A stretch of DNA of 64,000 bases, from NCBI GenBank assembly GCA_006538405.1, contig BJKQ01000029.1, positions 1 through 64,000 of the forward strand, written 5' to 3'. Every line of letters begins with the position of its first letter. Position 1 is the stretch's first letter. The DNA comes from Hansfordia pulvinata (taxonomy: Eukaryota; Ascomycota; Sordariomycetes; Xylariales). Position numbers and translations under genes: made by a program. This document shows, piece by piece, positions 33,290-44,171 of the stretch. The notes under the pieces were generated by a model. It saw only the letters and a program-made list of their open reading frames with translations, ran no database searches and had not been told where the DNA came from.

Positions 33290-36076
33290 CTCACTCTTCG
33301 CCGTGCTCAATAAGCCTTTCATGTTAGCTTAGTGCATGCAATTTACTCGACATCATTGATAAGCTGCCCCATCGTTCTGAGCTTTTCCCCCAAAACATGG
33401 AGGGGCGATATCGACAAGAGAACCTAGAGCAGCCCGCCGTGACAGCTCGGGCCGGTGTCGGATCGAGAAATCAATAAGGATCTCATAAATGGCTAGAAAG
33501 ATAGATTGCTTCTTGGTGACTGGCGTCTGTAGATCGGTTGCGTATTATCAGAAGATGATGCAGGATGTGTGATCAGTAGCTCTGGCCGAAGTTGGCGTCC
33601 ATGCAAACAGCAATTGGCCAAAGCGTTAGCGAACAGTTAAGGAATGTCAAGGTTAATCCGTATATAAGAGAACGCTCCATCGTGCCAAGTATCGGATGAG
33701 TAACAGGACTGAGACTTGCTGGCTTTCTAGGATTGTAGGCTCATTTTCATGACCGGGAGCTCTCTAAGTCTCACGATGTGGGTCGCGACGTGCTGTTTGA
33801 GACTGAAAAAACAAAGATGAATTCGCGAATACTGTTTTCTGTTTCAATATGTCGTTGGTTGACATGTTACGCGGTATTGGCGACCAGGTTTCCCGAATTT
33901 GGATGTAGTAGCGAAACGCTCAAACGCTCAACCATGTCCATGAATACTTGTGCGATGAGTGATTAGTCCGAGTGGGAATCATGGAAACACTGGTGTTCAC
34001 GTCCCAAAAAAAGCCAGACTTGACCTCACCACAGTCAGCAGATGGTTCAGTGACACACAACTCAGTAATTATGGGACTAGGAACGATGAAACCTACTGGG
34101 AACTTAGTTTGGTCGTGACTTGGTCAATTTGTCAATAGTGATGTTTTTTTATCACTGATATGGCGGACTGGCAACTCGATACAATACTAACAGCAAGTTT
34201 TTTCTGTCAAGGATAGAGTATCACGTCAGTTAAGGTGTTGCATCGACTACAGTTCCAACTACCGTGTCCCACGGGTACATGAGAAGCCAATCGAGAAACC
34301 ATTGCACCCCACGATGCATTCTGATGTGACTATATCAATGTTGAGCCAGTTGCACAGAACGGGAACGAGAAACCCGTTTTCGTCTATTACCCACCATGAG
34401 GACAGAATCAGCAATTACAAATCAAAGTACAAGTCTGTCCGACTCCCTCGAAATGACATCAAATAGCCTGCTTTGCAATAGGGTATGTGGAAACGGATTG
34501 TTCAATTTCATTCTCCACATTTTCATCGATTCATTATCCCTCAGCTGAAAGAAAAATTTCGACTAAACCAAAGGGTTGGAAACAAAAGCTCGCCAAAATA
34601 TGCAAGCAGCGCCGAACTTTATCGAAGAAAGTGAACGACTTTCAACAAGCTTCAGATGCAGATGTCTCTCTTGTAGTATACCCTAACTCTGGCTACACTT
34701 TGTAATCTTCCAGGAACAATCCGAACTAGTCTCCGGACCTCAAACAGATTGTGAGTATCATATCCAATGAAAAGCGATCGCTAGACCTAATCAACAGGAT
34801 ATAAAAGCATTACTCTTTACAATCACCTTTAAGTCCATTCTGAATGGTCAATGACAGAGGAATCATCCATGGTGACGGTTTTGTTGGAGAAGAATAATGA
34901 CCAATTTAATAACATTGACTCAAGATGCATTTCAAAAGCACGAGTAATTACATGAGATATTGCTTTGATAAGCTTTGAGTACCTGGTCTCTCTTCTTTCA
35001 TCACTACAGAGCGCATGGCGTCGGACTCCTCATATCTTTCCACGAAGCCTAGTGCTAGGTCAAGCAAATATTCTTATGGGTCGTTAAGCTTTAATTTTAC
35101 CAGTGCCAGAGACCTTCAGCTCTCAAATTCAATCTCTGTACCCCTTTTGGAAGAACCAATGGTGAATTTGAGGCTGAAAGCCCGACGAAATGTCTGAATA
35201 CCGGCGCCATGAGGCCAACTTTGCTTTAGTAGGTATAACAAAAGCTAAACTCGACCGATAGATACAAGTAAGAAGGTCAGCTTTGACAGATCTACGCTAT
35301 ACCAGCGAGTATGCCACTGTGCCCAAGAAAATCCAAGAAAGTCAAAACATCCATATAACGTAGGAGTTCTACCATGCGCAATATGTGTTGATAAAATAGC
35401 TATATTAAAAGGTGGGCAGAAGTCCGCGGAGGGTCTATGATGCCGTGTAAACTCCCGAACCAGGACGGGACGTTGGATCATGAACCACCATAAGTGCGGA
35501 TTCCACGCAGATCGACGGGGAAAAGGAAAGAAACGTGGTGGGGTCTAAAACTAATAAAAGGAACGTTACAACGATGTGACAAGGCATACACATAGCGAGA
35601 GAAAGAAGAAGCCCGGTAGGATCCCATCATCCCAGTCAGAGTATACGAAAATTACGAAAATATGAAAAAGCTCTGCGCCAAGAAAACAAAAATTGACAGG
35701 GATATGGTTTGAACAACGTTGAGGTGTGTACTTAGATCATGTGGCCAGTTGTGCACCGGGCTGCGATATAGGTTCTATTCTGGCTTAGTCTTGTATCATG
35801 CTGTTGATATCTCATCTGAAAAAGCCACGATTGTGATGAGGTCCAAAACGCAGGGTTCTGATTCGGGAAACTGCAAACGGTAGAAACAGGGCTACAGCGC
35901 CATGTCGACGAGTTGGCGCTAGAGTCAACATACGTAGGCCCGTCCAAATGCGGACCAACAGCAAGAACCTCCGAGTATATATCCAAGAAACTTCTACAGG
36001 AAACGGTGACATAGCAGACGGCTAGATTCTTCCTACATCGTTACCCTCATACCAAGCCGACAATCGTGCCACCATC
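33290..36076. other. gene-poor stretch with one MADS-like fragment
   Basis: About 2.8 kb with only short frames. The part at 34530-34705 is listed separately. Several minus frames at 35245-36012 have no motif. Confidence 0.45.
34530..34705 (+). pseudogene. MADS-like protein fragment
   Basis: The plus strand reads KQRRTLSKKVNDFQQASDAD followed by VSLVVYPNSGYTL. This matches the KRKxxLxKKAxE...ADV-hydrophobic...G-x-Y pattern of short MADS-like fungal proteins. There is no ATG at the head of the frame and the end is abrupt, so it is a fragment. It may share an origin with the 30058 gene. Confidence 0.4.
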
Positions 36077-36530
36077 ATGGAAAACATTGACTTGAAGCTG
36101 GATGACTTCAATATGTCCACAGAGGACTGGCTCCAATATCTCGGAGGGGCCGAATCGGGAGTCGGGCTTCCCGGATCGCAGGGAAGAATGCCGACGCCCC
36201 CTCTGGTATCCGACACGGATTTCCTTCTCGGAACCCCTGGATACATTAATCCTCCTGCGAATGGAGAGATGCAAGCGTGAGTAATCCCTGTGTCACGTCG
36301 CTTCTCGCCGCAACTAATACGAGGCACCAAGACACATGGCTGTAATTCTCTCTCGGCTCCAGACAATCGAGGCGATTGTTGCCCGGGTGGAAAGAACAAT
36401 CGAATCTGTCAAGGTGGGCCTCCGCGATTTCGCTAAGGACTTGGTCGGAGTCCTCCGACGTGGCGGTTTGCTGGAGGATCCGGAGATCGTCCATGACGAG
36501 GAGCAAGGAGTGTCGGCCCGGGTCACGTGA
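36077..36530 (+). CDS. short hypothetical protein, two exons (132 aa)
   Basis: Exon 1 (36077-36276) begins MENIDLKLDDFNMSTEDWLQ; exon 2 (36332-36530) follows a 55-base GTGAGT...AAG intron that keeps the phase (GC|A). The second exon is one long amphipathic helix (LSRLQTIEAIVARVERTIES). Pro/Gly-rich sequence lies between. No known domain. The intact splice and frame and the absence of stops favour a real gene. It is followed in the same orientation by another coiled-coil gene, with which it may work. Confidence 0.5.
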
Positions 36531-36775
36531 GAAGCGATGGACGCGGGCACTTTGTGGATCTCTTGGGCCCCACAGACCCATTTTCGACACCCTAGTTTCC
36601 GTTTTCCGCTTTCTGCAGGACACAGAGCAGACTGTCGTCTGGCTATCACTATAACTAAATTGGTCACCCAGTATCATATGCAGTAATATCAGCCAGCTTC
36701 GTTAAGGACATTCGCTTCATTCCTCTTTCGATCTCGAGTAGAGTCACCCATCTTTTACCCGCATCACCCGCGTCT

Positions 36776-37491
36776 ATGATCATGAAGTCATTCGGCAAGC
36801 CACTTCCGGACGTGCCGCGCAAATTGCAACATGTGCAGTCCGTGTCACCCCCAAGCTCGGTTTCCTCCTGCGAGGAGTTGTCTTCAGGGTCTGATCCCAG
36901 CTCAAACCGCCTACAGCGAGTTCGCTTTGGAGACAAGCCGTACGAAACAAGGTTTTTCTTGCCTCCAATGGAAAGTGACGGGGACGACGGCAGCAGCCAA
37001 GATGAACGCCCGCGTCTAGCGTCCGAGTCGGGGGGACCCGCCCATGACGCCAAACCAGCCCGCGCTTATCTCACCGAGAAGGCTTGCTCGAGAAGCGAGC
37101 TAACCAACTCGAGCGAGAGAACCGGGAGTTGCACAGACGCCTCCAGGAGGGAGAGTCGCGAATACAAGCAGTCGCCGGCCTAGAAGAGAAATTCGTCGCT
37201 TTGCAGGCAGTAAACGAGCAGTGCGAGCACAAAATCAGCCAGCAAGACCAATTAATAGCGAATATTGCCAACACAGTCAGCCAAACCTTCAAGGACTATC
37301 AAAGGGCCGTCGAGGAAGGGGTTCACCAGGGAGGCCACCAGGTAGATCACGGAGGCCATCAGGGAATGCAAGAGGGACATCGTGGGGGACACCAGAGACG
37401 CACCCGGGTCGCACATGGTGCACCATATCACCCGAGCCAAGCAAGTCGATTTGATGCGGACAGTGATAGCGATACGGTTTCCGACTTCTAG
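36776..37491 (+). pseudogene. coiled-coil protein with Gly-His-Gln tail, one frameshift
   Basis: The first part (36776-37090, two ATGs at the head) is acidic and Ser/Pro-rich. At about 37090 the frame changes by one base from YLTEK to LLEKRANQLERENRELHRRL, which starts a heptad-rich coiled coil running to about 37310. Then comes a tail with repeated GGHQ-type words (HQGGHQVDHGGHQGMQEGHR) and an Asp/Ser end. A one-base deletion explains the break simply. No family was recognised. The protein looks like an oligomerising, low-complexity protein; anything further is inference. Confidence 0.45.
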
Positions 37492-38691
37492 GTTTGCGCC
37501 GAGTATGGGGCAAGCAATTTGGCTGGTAAACAAGGGTACAGGACAGCAAAGCCCTCGTGGGGACTGAATGCAGGCATAATCCTGGCCTGATGGCCCCTCA
37601 AGGGATAGGAGTTTGTATTTCAATGTTGTTACCAGTGTTGTCCTTTGTTGTCAAGTTAGAGGTTTCTGCCGACAACTAAGATAAACATGAATTGAGCCGA
37701 CCACTTTGCGTTGGACCAACATATCACAATACAGTCTGCTATCTGTAGACGAGTCCCTCCATCTGCTATTCCCCAGATCATTGGCTCCTTAGCGAAGAAC
37801 CCTACTGCCGCGAAGTTAGACGATGCCATCTTTGGGCGTAGATTGTCTGTTGGTTCCATGGTTGAGCCTTGCGTGCGAAATCCTTGCTTGTCTTCTGTTT
37901 GGAGGAGTACAAGCACATTGCAGTAGTGTGGTAATCCATGCTGACTCTCTCAGACCATGCATTTCACAATCACACTGCAGTATTGTCGCATCCCCTAGGG
38001 CCGACAATTCCTGGAATACGAGAGCTGGAAACCAGCCAGATCTATGTCTGTGCAGTTTCGACCTTCTTCAAACGGTATGGCTGATAACATGATGGGTCCG
38101 TCGGTACCGCGCCCCCGGGTCGTACGCGTAATCCACCTCAGCACAGGGTCCCCAGCGTGTTCGACAGAGCATTCGCTCCACAACACGCACCTGAAATAGC
38201 CACCTGCTGCCTGTAGGCTGACCATACTATCTAGTCGCGCCGGACCCATTTCCCCGCTGCATTCTCCCCATACCCTCCATCACCCACTATGTTGCCCCGC
38301 TTTAGTCCTGCTGTCTCCTGGAAGGCGTTCAGAGCCGAACAGGCGAGTCGGACGCGCATTCCAACGACCGGCTGCTGCGCCTTGGTCAGAACTTGACAAG
38401 TGACGTTCAAAGTGGTGGTACTAATGATGGTATGATTTGCAAAATGAAGGCACGCTCCTTATTTTGAGCCATGGGGCAAGGTGGCAGTACGGGTCGTCAG
38501 TATTAGGTAATCTCAGTGCTAGACGACTCGAAACTGTTTTCTGGCCCTGCGAAGGCTTGTGGAGCATAAAGCGCTAAACTGAAAACTGCAGGCCTGCTTC
38601 CCGGCAGTGGGGGGGATTGGAGGGACATGAATCTGTGGATGCTGACACCCGAAACAAGCCGCTCGGCGGGTGGGTTAGAAAGTTAATGAGA
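37492..38691. other. no recognisable gene
   Basis: Several unsupported frames below 90 codons on both strands. Nothing with a motif. Confidence 0.45.
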
Positions 38692-39310
38692 TCATGACCA
38701 GGCAGTATCAAGCAGGCAAGTTGATGATCGCTTCGCACTCAGGGATCTCCAGTCTGACAACCAAAACCAACGCGGGCATGCCGTCTCCCACAGTTTGAGA
38801 ATATGCCTATTCCTTGGGATGAAATCTTTCGCCGTATCCTCGTTTGTGATGAAAGGGTACTCTGCTTCGAACCGAGACAGCCGCAGACTCTGAACGATCT
38901 CTCTGCTATCCCAGTGCATAGTACCGCTCATCACCACGTCAGTCAAGGATTATGGCGCATGCGTCGCAGCGCTTGGACAGTGCACCAAGATGTTCAGGGT
39001 GTGGTTGTCCTAAAGTTCTCCGAAAACATTCGTATCGGGGCAAAAGGATCTCATTGTGCGATGGATGAAGTGGTGTAAGACGAGGATGACGAGACTCAGG
39101 TGGCAGTACATGATGGGCTCCCATGACACGGACTGATCTTTGAACAGAGTGGCAAGGAGGCCGCCGACAAACTGCGTTCATTAGAAGTCAATCCCAGTCC
39201 GCTTTGTCTTGTTGACTTACAATACCAAGGTTTTAGACTTGGCTGCTTCTATAGCCAGCCCTCATGTGATCGAGGATACAACCATTTGGGACGGTGCCTT
39301 GCATATCTCG
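38692..39310 (-). pseudogene. fused relic: dynamin-like effector region joined to JmjC-like C-terminus (module copy C)
   Basis: On the minus strand, 39310-39190 reads NGCILDHMRAGYRSS and then an intron equivalent to the one at 53311-53359. This is followed by FVGGLLATLFKDQSVSWEP and LHHFIHRTMR, closely like the dynamin-like gene at 53360-53530. At about 38965 it passes directly into PSAATHAP, a stop, and SLTDVVMSGTMHWDSRE, then FITNEDTAKDFIP and RHILKLWE, the C-terminus of the JmjC-like protein. Stops interrupt it (dynamin EL-stop, HAP-stop). The join is in frame. In copy B the patatin and X genes lie between these two, so a deletion that removed both explains the arrangement. Confidence 0.75.
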
Positions 39311-41095
39311 ACGGGTAAATGCTGTGGTTACTTGTTTTCGTTTTCAAAACATCGTGTCTGAGACAAGCGGTCTTTGCAATGGCGGAAGGAGGCAACTCTA
39401 TGGTTCTGCTTTCATTCTAAGGCTTGTGCTCAGTCTCGGGTTCGGGAGAAGGGTCGCAAACGTTCGGTTCGTATGTTTTCGCCATCTTTGGGTCCAAGAG
39501 GCGGTGGCGCGGCGTCGGGAGCGACGGGCAGTTTGGCGAATGGTCGGACATAGGGAAGGATGTGCAACAGGATGAAAAGGTGAGAGCTGACAAGAAAATA
39601 TCCTATGACTTACTGAGTGCCTTCGAAGATGGCTAAATTAAACGAGTATTTGACTTGGGCCTCATTGGCACATGAAAGCCTACGTGGGCGGTTTTAGCAC
39701 CGCGGTGCTCAGGTGCTCATGGCCCTAGGGCCGCGTATGGATCGCTAAACGGATGCGGACCTGCGCTGAAAGAGCACAATGGATCTTCGTCCCCGACAAA
39801 ATACCTAATCCTTGTTCGATTTCAATCACCGCCGCTACCACAGAATCCTTAGCGATGTGGGTGCCCAACACAGCTGCAATAATTTCGATCCATCTTCGTC
39901 TCGCTATCCTTGTTGATGCAATTTGCGCGCACTACCGATGTCAAGGACGACACTGGAAGCAGAAGGACCTTGCTGCTGTCCGAGATCCATCATGTCAGAT
40001 AGCTTCTAACCACTCGTCTGAAAATGGTCAATTAGGGGCCCATGCTACGTGTCGCGGATCAGCTTGCACTACATGTACGCAAAATCGATATACTCGAAAG
40101 TGTGGAAGCCGGGGTATTGAGCGCAGACAGAGATTAGTAGGACACTAATGGCGCTGCAATTTTTCCTCGTATAAAAAAAACTGATGGTGAAGTATGAAGT
40201 CGCGCTGTCGATGGTGATACAGGAATATCTAGTTTATTCTTTTGGAGGAAGGCGTGGCAACGCCCGTCGTATTCGGAGATGAGCACGTGTCAGATTCTTT
40301 TCATCATGAATGCCGTCGCTTTCCTGGTGGGTCAAACATGACTTACCCTCATAATGTTGGCAGCAACCCAATTCAGACCCAAAGAAATGCCTCTCTGGAG
40401 CTGCAATCCTAGCGAATCTTCATGAACCGTAGAGAAGGCGCGGTCGAAACCATGGTATGGAGCTTGCCGCTACTCATCGTCACAGACTAAGGCTAGACGA
40501 GAAGCGAGGAAAGCGCAGTAGTGACAGGGCGTGCGGCAACGCATGTTGGACAAGCCTGGTCTGCTATTTGCTGTATGAAAAGATCACATGGATGTTGCAT
40601 GGCGGTCGGATCACCGAAACATCATTTGCGACGCGACTCTTTTCCAATTAGCTCCCGATGCAAAGTGAGTTCAAGACCATTCTGGAGGCGACGGAGGTGT
40701 TCCACTTGGCGTGAGGCAAATGATGGATTTCGAATAGTTCAGCATCGATTTGGGACTGGTGAATCGGCCATGCGCCATTGACAGGTTTGTTTTTCATATT
40801 CCTTCAAATGCGGATTGGCTTGTTAGATTGGTCCATTTTTCTCGTTACTTGTAAGTATGTAGGAGTGTAGGTGCAGTCAAAGCTTCTTATCTTTCTCACT
40901 GGGTGATCTTTGTTGGGCTCTCGTGTTTTCTCGAAGACAAGTTTCTAGCTTTTACCATGAACAATCGTTGTCGCTGAATTTTCACTAAAATCAATGCAAG
41001 TTTTACCTCATGATGTGTTGATTATTCGACGAGCCGTGGCCGTCGAGAAAGAAGGCTATGTGAACAAGCTCAATTATTCTTCAAACTTGATCCAT
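39311..41095. other. no recognisable gene
   Basis: It holds short frames only, the longest a 131-codon plus frame at 39753 without motifs. Sequence just above 39310 may be a decayed upstream part of the dynamin relic. Confidence 0.4.
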
Positions 41096-42366
41096 CTATA
41101 ACGACTTGTGCAATTTGCGTCTTCTACAACCGGAACACTGGGATGTTCCGATACACAATTGACTGATAATTTCTCTTTCGTCACCTTGAACACTTGGGCA
41201 AACCGTGGTGGCAAGCATGGCAGCCAAGACACTGAAGATGAGAGCCGCACGAGCCGGGTTCCTGACAGCCATGGCCTTGATCTTTTTGATTTTCCTGGCC
41301 GGGTTGAGGGCCTCGATATTCTGGAAGCCCCTGGGCACCCTGGACCCCCGAAGGCCTTGATGACCGCGTCTCCCAGGAACTCCGCGTTTACTGGTGAAGA
41401 CCTCAGCGTTAGCGACAAAATCGCTTACGAAAGTTCGGAACCACATACCCTCTTGGACCCCGAGGCCCCTGCTCGGCCAATCCCGGTGGACCTCTAGGCC
41501 CTTGAAGACCGATTGGCCCCGGAGCTCCAGCGGCACCATTAGCACCAGCAGTGCCAGCAGTGCTATTGCAAAATTAGCTTCCTTGGTTATGTGGATATTG
41601 ACCACATGCAATGTTCTCATGGCATTCCCCAGAAGGAAGTGATTTATGAAGGGCTTCATACCCTTGAGGTCCCTCTCGACCGTTGATACCCGGCGGCCCC
41701 TGAGGTCCCATCGATCCTGGAAAACCGTTCGCTCCGGCTGGTCCTTGGGGGCCTGTCGGGCCAGTGTGTCTGTATATATTAATAGAAAGTAAGAATATGC
41801 TTGGTAGATCAGGACAGTAGGCTTTCGTATACCCAGTGGGTCCAATGCTGCCCTCTGCGCCTCTTTCACCACGCTCTCCCACAGGGCCCATAGGCCCCAT
41901 AGGCCCTGGACTCATATTAGCTTATTGTCCCGAAGCTGGGTGAACCAAGAGATCTTTGTGCCATACTTACCACAACTGCCACGAGGACCAGGTTCACCTG
42001 CTAAACATTGGACTTTTTTGATATCAGTACAAGCAGACGATGATGAAGTATATTAGCCAAGCACAAAGACCCCAAAACTTACGTCCCGTTGGCCCTGGAT
42101 CGCCTTTTGGACCAGGGGGCCCTGGGATCCTCTGCTTTGATTCTATTAAACAGTGCTCGAGTGGACGATGGCATCGGATAATGCTAAAAGACCTGACATA
42201 TATGAGGCATACGTACTCCCGTCTCTCTCACTCTCACATCTGTAACTCGATTGGAGGAGGAGCGAGACCGTGCACGGAGCAAGCAGACGAGAGAGACCAA
42301 GAGAAAAAACCCGATCGTGAGTCCGATGAGCACAGACAGCACCGGCGATTGGAATAGAACCTCCAA
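41096..42366 (-). CDS. collagen-like (Gly-X-Y) protein with N-terminal membrane segment, many small exons
   Basis: On the minus strand, a segment near 42366-42200 encodes a hydrophobic helix ([20 protein letters not shown]) followed by Arg/Ser-rich sequence. Then short exons separated by small GT...AG introns each carry Gly-X-Y triplets: [15 protein letters not shown] (42142-42083), GEPGPRG (42000-41971), [18 protein letters not shown] (about 41915), [16 protein letters not shown] (about 41765) and [15 protein letters not shown] (about 41555). After an intron whose GG|T join keeps the glycine comes [15 protein letters not shown] (about 41390). A non-collagen, Lys-rich C-terminal tail with two Cys clusters ends at 41096. 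A type II membrane or wall-associated collagen-like protein is expected. Fungal collagen-like proteins include surface coats in insect pathogens, but no homologue is identified. The true first exon may lie further up, toward 42587. Confidence 0.65.
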
Positions 42367-43530
42367 AAGTAGTTTCTGGGTCAGATTGCGTGCGCTCTCG
42401 TACGGACACTGTAAGTTTGCGTGACTGATTGATGTGCATTTGCCCCTGTATGTTGCGGCAACGTTCCTGATCCTGTTTCGGATTTTCCTACATTCTTCGT
42501 ATCTGGTGCGCTTGAATGAAAGATCGCCAAGGCTGTAAGAAAAAAGATATGCGGTATTGGGATCGTAAGTGAAGAGTGATTACACAATTTTCCGAGGGAA
42601 TTGGACGGAAATATACTACAGATCGGCTTCCACTGTCACGCTTTTGAATCAGCTTGTTACCTTCTTTTCCTATTATTCTTGATCGAACCCTTTTTGCACT
42701 ATATATGAAAGTTGTTTGGGGTGTAACCTTTGCAACTCATTTACTTAGCAACACGTACGTTTTGGTTGACCCCATTGGTTGTATGCGCGATCTGGGGACG
42801 GTCGAAGACTTGGAGTATGCATGTGCATTGCACTCGGCTCTTCGGTGCAGCTCGTCGGACTACTGCACTGCAACTTAATGCAATGCGACTTGGGATGAAG
42901 ATGGGGCTTTACTGAGTCCCGGCTGACTTTTGTTCGGCGTGAACGAAGTAGAATCTGAGGTGCTGATCACTATCGCTGCGTTTCCCAGGTGTATATCCTT
43001 CAGCTACACAACGTGCATGGTCCGAGACCACAGAGACCACCCTGTTTTCCCTTCCGCGTCCCGAAAAGTTCAGTGAACTTTTCGAGCGCTTCAGAATTAG
43101 TGTGAATAAGTTGGCCTTCGCCAATCACCCAAACTGACAAGCGGCTCACATTCCACTTGGCTACTCCAGATGCAGAAACCAGATATCTTGTGAACTCGCA
43201 GATCCGGATCTACGCGTTTGGGGTTCACGGAATCCTATATCATGCAATATAGCTTTACATTTCATATACATTGCCATAATCAAAGCTTATGTAGCACCCA
43301 AAACCGATACCCTGGTACCTTCATTCTATGAACTACGTCAAACCTTCTGTGATGTCCACTTGTGGCAGTACTGTAAGCTCATGAATGGTTTTGAACAGGC
43401 TTTTAACATTTCTTGCTCGCCTCAGTAGAATCTTCGCAATCTTTTGGAATATCTCGGTAATAAGACGTTGGAAACAAAACCGCTGGCCAACAACATATTC
43501 TTCTCACCCAACTATCCTGCGCCTTGCTTG
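42367..43530. other. possible first exon of the collagen-like gene, otherwise no recognisable gene
   Basis: A minus frame at 42587-42381 starts MCNHSSLTIPIPHIFFLTAL, which looks like a signal peptide and could be an upstream exon. The rest, to 43530, holds short frames only. Confidence 0.3.
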
Positions 43531-43534
43531 ACGT

Positions 43535-44171
43535 TTGAACATGCGCTCAGTAATCTACAGCACCCAGGTAGGCTGCATGAACTTCCATCCTTGCCGAGAC
43601 ATTCATCATCACAGGCTTGGAAAATATATCCGGAGACTGGCTTGCTGCGAGGCGGGCGTCTTCGCGCTCGCAATGAGCCTGGCGATGAGGCTCGGCCTGC
43701 ACGGCAGCCCCAGCCCTCATCTTGCGCTAATCCGTAGCACGCACAAGGTGCGTCCGCCAAAGTTGTCCGTGACCAAGCTCCTCCTCACCCATAACTGGCA
43801 ACGACAGCGACGGCAACGGTGATGGGAAAAAGCACGAGCTGGGCGGAGACCTGATGGCGCCGAGCGCGAGCTTGGCCATTGTTGACGACTTTCTCAACAC
43901 GGGCAAAACCCTTATCGCGGTCTCGCGTCACTTGCGCAAGGCTGGGGTCCAGAAGCCGCGCGTCATTGTCACCGCCGAGTTCTCCGCCCATAGCGGCCAT
44001 CGATATTTGCTTGACACCACTTCGGGCATGTGCTTATCCGTAGCATTATGGTCTTGGAAGGCAAGCAAAGGGAGCCATCGAACTGAGAGGCGAGTCCGAG
44101 CCATGTTCGGTCTATTTGGTGCGTTGGTACAAAACTGTTGTGCTTCGGAACGCGCCTGGGTGCCCGTGTGA
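43535..44171 (+). pseudogene. phosphoribosyltransferase-like relic
   Basis: In one frame (about 43645-43760) the plus strand reads CEAGVFALAMSLAMRLGL and then PPKLSVTKLLL. In another (from about 43820) it reads ASLAIVDDFLNTGKTLIAV, then RVIVTAEFSAHSGHR. The second is the PRPP-binding loop of type I phosphoribosyltransferases (hydrophobic-hydrophobic-D-D-x-hydrophobic-x-T-G-x-T). The first fits the part upstream of it. A frame change near 43815 breaks the gene. The stretch is clearly more GC-rich than its surroundings. Expected ancestral role: purine or pyrimidine base salvage. Confidence 0.5.

Noticed and set aside
39380..39760. Possible JmjC promoter relic with ATGGATCGCTAAA near 39738
   Set aside because: It resembles the copy A and B promoter words but lies on the plus strand, opposite to copy C, and the match is too short to support.
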